Below, in pieces: positions 62,101 through 64,000 of a stretch of 64,000 nucleotides of DNA; position 1 is the first letter of the stretch, and the number at the start of each line of letters is the position of its first letter. The stretch is from the NCBI RefSeq assembly GCF_022631375.1, contig NZ_JALBGC010000005.1:62001-126000 (forward strand). The letters run 5' to 3'. Below the pieces are notes generated by a model, which worked only from the letters and a program-made list of their open reading frames with translations, was not told where the DNA came from and made no database searches. A program made the position numbers and the translations under genes. Origin of the DNA: Hymenobacter cyanobacteriorum. Its GTDB lineage: Bacteria; Bacteroidota; Bacteroidia; Cytophagales; Hymenobacteraceae.

Positions 62101-64000
62101 CCACTGCCGCCGCCGCTGGTGTGCGCCGCCGAGTTCACCATGTTGCCGGCTACATAAATGATTTTACCGCCGTCATTCAGCACGCCGTCCAGCAGCGAGA
62201 GCGTAGCGCCAGAGGGCACAGTATAAGTAGCCACGCTACCGCCAAGCTGGAGCGTGCCGTTGGATTTGTTCAGCGTCCAGTTGCTGAAGTTACTGCTGCC
62301 AGCCGTGGTACCGATGGTGCCGTTGTTGACTAGCTGCTGGTCCTTCGAACCGCTGAAAATGGTGTTGTTGGTGCCCGTGAGATAGGTACAGCCCGAGCCA
62401 ATCGTGAAAGTGCCCTGAATGGTCAGATTGAGGCTATTGGCATCGAAGCAGGTGGCCACCGTCGGGTCAAGGGTAAAATCGTTCTGTACAGTCAGCGGCT
62501 GCGCGGCGATAGTCGCATTTGCTGCAAAGTTAGCATCAAACGGCATCGTTTGGTTGATAACCTTGCTCGTGCCGGCCCCTGCTTTCTTAACAAGCAGATT
62601 CCAGAGTGGCGCCGTGGTGAGCAAACGCGCCGGGTCAGCCGTGGCCGGTAAGGTAATCTCAACGGTGCCGCCGGTTACAATAGCATTATTGGGATTCACA
62701 CCAATGTGGAACATGCCATCGGCTTTCGTGTTGCCAGGCACATTCTGCACGTGAATGATACCCCCCGTCATGCGGAAGCCCTGCGTCAGATAAGGCACAC
62801 TAAAGCGGGCAAACTTGTCGTCGACAGTAGTAGCGGTAGCCCCCGTGCAGTAGAAATCACCACCGGTAATAATGAACGAGCCGCGGTGATTGGCGGAGGT
62901 ACGCGATGGCCGGAACTTGTTTACAGTAGTAGTGCCACCCTCCACCAATACCTGGCCATCTTCGCGCACTACCATACCGCCATCGTAGTTGCTGATGAAG
63001 CTACCGGCACTAATGCGGTACACGCCATAAACAGAAATGAAGTGAGCGTTGGTGTTGATGACCGTGGCACCTGCAATCCAGAGAGTAGGGGTGTTATGCA
63101 CGCCGCCGCCAACGTCTGCGCCAAGCGCGAAGCCTGCCGCAGTAGCCTGGTCGTTGGTGATTTGGGCTAAGTAAACGTTGCTGCCTAATTTGGTGATGCC
63201 ATTGTATAGCTGCAGGAAGTCGCCGTCACCCAAGTGATTGAGCCGCAGGTTACCCTGGGCATTCTGCGGATTTACCGTAGAAGTAACGTTCAGCGTTACC
63301 TGGCTGTCTGTGCCTTTGTTGACGCGCAGAATATCCAGGTCGGTTGGGCCGTTGCAGGCAAAATTGGCATTGTTCGTACCCGTAAAGTTCAGCAGCGCCA
63401 CTTGCGTGTCGTCGGTTGTGCCGTTATGCAGGTTCACGGTGCCAGCGTTAAGGAAGCTGCCGCTCACGTTAATCGTGTGCGCGCCAGTTACTGCCGTTAC
63501 GCCAAGCGTAGTGCCGGCGCCAATGGTAATGTCGCCCAGCACATTCAGCGTGCGGCTGGTGCTGGCCGTGCCGCCGATGGTGAGCGTCAGGGCCGCATTG
63601 GTGCGGGTCGTCGTCAGGCTGCCGGCCAGCGTCAGCGTGTTGTTGAGCTGTACCGTGAAAGCGGTAGCCGAAGTGTTCAACAAGCGCAGGTTGTTGTAGC
63701 CAGCGGCCGGGTTCGGAAGCACCGTCGTGCCCGCCGGCCAGTTGTAGAATTCGACCGTACCGGTCCCTGCCGACGCAAAATTGTTGATTGTTACCGTTGG
63801 GAAGTACGGCGCGCCGATGCGCAGCGTGCCCTGGCCCGATAAGCTATTCAGGGTAGGGAAGGTTGCCGTCGCCGACTGCAGGTCGAGCACCCCCCCGCGC
63901 TGAATGGTCAGGTCGAGACCGGCTGTACTGACAGGAGCGCTGACGAACACCACGAAGCTGTTGGTCACCACCACCGCATCGCCATTCATTGGCACGCGGG
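56175..64000 (-). CDS. Giant modular secreted surface protein with T9SS sorting domain, N-terminus outside window
   Basis: About 2,600 residues are visible and the frame remains open to the right window edge, so the start lies beyond base 64000. The protein is built from long beta-rich modules. Each module starts with a YYS...W...STW segment (about 61.3 and 58.5 kb), continues through many short beta-helix-like repeats with GTLRIG, GTVEYYTG and LSNPAAG-type phrases, and ends with a FVFPLG/VFPVG domain (about 61.75, 58.93 and 57.18 kb). After the last comes a fibronectin-like part (VTLVSFSATRQGSAVQASWA) and a T9SS type A sorting domain (LVAYPNPATDKGFRLA, GMYFATW). Such proteins are surface adhesins or polymer-binding proteins in T9SS organisms; the ligand here is unknown. 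Composition is rich in Gly, Thr, Asn and Val, with almost no cysteine. Confidence 0.9.
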   Translation of the reverse strand, partial: RVPMNGDAVVVTNSFVVFVSAPVSTAGLDLTIQRGGVLDLQSATATFPTLNSLSGQGTLRIGAPYFPTVTINNFASAGTGTVEFYNWPAGTTVLPNPAAGYNNLRLLNTSATAFTVQLNNTLTLAGSLTTTRTNAALTLTIGGTASTSRTLNVLGDITIGAGTTLGVTAVTGAHTINVSGSFLNAGTVNLHNGTTDDTQVALLNFTGTNNANFACNGPTDLDILRVNKGTDSQVTLNVTSTVNPQNAQGNLRLNHLGDGDFLQLYNGITKLGSNVYLAQITNDQATAAGFALGADVGGGVHNTPTLWIAGATVINTNAHFISVYGVYRISAGSFISNYDGGMVVREDGQVLVEGGTTTVNKFRPSRTSANHRGSFIITGGDFYCTGATATTVDDKFARFSVPYLTQGFRMTGGIIHVQNVPGNTKADGMFHIGVNPNNAIVTGGTVEITLPATADPARLLTTAPLWNLLVKKAGAGTSKVINQTMPFDANFAANATIAAQPLTVQNDFTLDPTVATCFDANSLNLTIQGTFTIGSGCTYLTGTNNTIFSGSKDQQLVNNGTIGTTAGSSNFSNWTLNKSNGTLQLGGSVATYTVPSGATLSLLDGVLNDGGKIIYVAGNMVNSAAHTSGGGSGNITLNGGSGQTVSGDGTGVFGNLRLSNTAAAGAVGVTFACNLSIASSLTMVNENILAIGSNRLSLTNVVSSGPGAALIVGPGLNFGKTYFIQTAGNQSDLGLQKTYGKGDTFVFPVGTGSGASAIYAPATISLTLVTGAPLDKFGQVSVSPVAKASPFVSGTNYLSYYWKVRSTGFGPIPPNTISEQFQATNSLANPTTLAGYVPGRYVPISWNTYPATDISAGGTVSTILFDKLSEFDGEFTAGVPASFGPVTAYYSVATGNWESPSTWNTVVGTGSPAAATSAPGAGNPVFIGSTPAGASGANHRVTVTVANAKSGALVIDKGSTLDVQAFTGLNFGALPDAKVGGSGLLRIGATTAKSGNGSNTIYTTTAVFPGGDFGSFLQDNGGTVEYYTGASGFAGINQALTLPTSSASSLNLNLYNNLWLNAIANSSITLPNLNLRVFSELKAGTATTYTGDAYLSGAANGDSRIGSVLVQAGGLHFSNGTARNLTVDNNVQVNSGATFDANGGGTAATNAITVSGSIVNNGTLDFRIGTGLANLTFVGATNNTLTSAGTLTDLSTLTVDKGIGRSALLTLDGAGTLTTPSNGWLTLTNGTLNYTKPVAAPLTIHDGVATPYLITDNAGLTVNANGGTVTVATNNNAAADLRLAGALQVLQGTMNVGNAGNVGNDLEYASAGAPTLNVTNGKLYVNGQIRRTVNNLDGSLRFDQSGGTIDIDGQGATAAQNNERGLFEVQGPKSIFRMSGGTMNLHRSNGRPTIAADLYLAPDSTVVTGGTVVLGNVAAGVGNVTISVDSSVPLYDLRVESGANNTNTGLHTGVLPLALKGTLTIGNDNSYFNANGLPLDLYQNLVNNNTSASPALNVGGFQPITAAQTTSFLGGAATQLLTGTASNLTVFGSLTLNTPQTNGTLQLGGNALTAGTLTLTKGTLDDNGKTLTALGDVLNLATHTSGGPGTGSLILAGTTNQNVGGNGKGRFGNLTLNNAAGATTTANQEITKVLNLTNGVFTIGSNLLWLSNPAAGAVTGFGSAKYIRTNGIVADLGVRKNYPTGAQNFVFPLGVAAKYTPVTMNVTANSTAGTLTVQPIDLPHPSTTDPATGTPNKLDFYWKVSSTMGAPTVSMAYAYNTADVIGIESTYKLGRFYNGAWTPTGGIVGSTVDVVNHTLNVNGYTGTAGSIDGDYTGGDATEFAKVFTYYSRNATAGLAGGAPWNSASTWTYNADGTDSTPMPVAFPTLANPVTIQSGHLVTAATNSNEAASLNLLGILDLGPYVANNFSTITGTGTLRIGSAIFPAGNYANFVAANTGTVEYTGAAQLPARDTYNNLLLSGGTTKLLSNLDLTINGTLNVTAGTQVDNPSNQNLTLTSAASGATINGTFNLFDGNLTVGSSLTSGAGGTLNLGSGTVSTGTTLATLSGGRINQGSGLVQVGTVFNNAGTYKASAGRTVVETDFNNTGTYSASTGDLLVRGNTTNGASGEFTAGSGVVDMNGTFTNVGTYTATTNNIMRVSGDFVNQAGGSLDAANSNVILRANFTNQGNFTPGTSLVQFITDVNRIITGTTYFYDLQKLGTSNLTFGPNTDVHVGDLMTIKNSYIFTGTSNNNILYLDNGAIQPIVGNTLTSYVIGRLAMRLPNEAGNSRVFPVGAGQRYRPVTIKNVGGSSGAVVLVEIINGKAPGAADNTTITNFSANRYYRIQTLIGTVTNPTIQLSFNTDVVDEQVNVPGNLRVAKASGPLGVSTMWASAGGAGVYSPDAPRGYTISAANQTVINGNSFFVLASTNAVDNPLTGVTPLPVTLVSFSATRQGSAVQASWATASEKNSAYFVVERSADGRSFGEIARVEAKGNSTARVEYGSLDRSPLGGISYYRLRQVDRDGTTAYSNVATVRFEGKTGEPTLVAYPNPATDKGFRLATANLASANGTVRVIDNVGRVVFTQTITAGAAEVTVQPAQPLASGMYFATWTTAHGVKLTTKVSVE

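Noticed and set aside
1..64000. tRNA, rRNA, CRISPR array, insertion sequence or prophage
   Set aside because: I looked through gaps and repeats: no cloverleaf-like sequences, no spaced direct repeats, no transposase or integrase motifs. The palindromes have no associated transposase in this window.

Overview
The window looks like chromosomal DNA from a GC-rich member of the Bacteroidota, most likely Hymenobacter or a close relative (inference). Signs of this are type IX secretion (T9SS) genes and several proteins with T9SS C-terminal sorting domains, many promoters carrying the Bacteroidota -7 element TAnnTTTG, a TonB-dependent receptor with a carboxypeptidase-like N-terminal domain, a LytTR/LytS pair and a rod-shape gene cluster. 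I see no rRNA, tRNA, CRISPR array, transposase or phage gene.

Layout. 1-4.1 kb: the end of porU, then porV and an M16-like protein without the catalytic zinc motif. 4.2-8.7 kb: type II NADH dehydrogenase, a secreted CarboxypepD_reg protein, an ArsR-type regulator, a thioredoxin-like ferredoxin and an Omp85-type barrel. 8.9-12.6 kb: a compact four-gene group (GT2 glycosyltransferase, NodS-like methyltransferase, PIG-L deacetylase, acyl-CoA dehydrogenase-like protein) that looks like an uncharacterised glycolipid or modified-sugar pathway. 12.9-19.3 kb: purH, then mreB-mreC-mreD-mrdA. 19.5-22.6 kb: an SDR reductase, an AT-rich lipoprotein gene, a VanX-like dipeptidase and another lipoprotein. 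22.7-25.7 kb: nuoM-nuoN separated from any other nuo gene. 25.8-36.7 kb: mixed enzymes (two serine hydrolases, a VOC-GNAT fusion, a GluQ-like protein, endonuclease V, two DUF1990 proteins, a zinc alcohol dehydrogenase, a CPCC protein, a PolB-like 3'-5' exonuclease). 36.8-42.3 kb: an AraC-type membrane regulator, a TonB-dependent receptor and a secreted protein. 42.3-49.1 kb: a LytTR/LytS two-component pair divergent from an ABC ATPase and a 1218-residue ABC permease fused to an M1 peptidase. 49.2-52 kb: two small secreted proteins and an ECF sigma factor with a small membrane protein. 52.1-64 kb: two large T9SS-sorted surface proteins, the second at least 2,600 residues and cut by the window edge.

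The most striking non-coding feature is a set of twelve intergenic palindromes of about 80-130 bp in at least four sequence families, all within the first 45.5 kb. They often sit between genes that should work together (mreB/mreC, mreD/mrdA, nuoM/nuoN, histidine kinase/response regulator, ABC ATPase/permease), and one supplies a gene's stop codon. They behave like REP/MITE-type mobile hairpins.

Functionally the window links T9SS outer-membrane parts (PorU, PorV) with at least four likely cargo proteins, holds most of the elongation machinery for the cell wall, and contains two routes of NADH oxidation.
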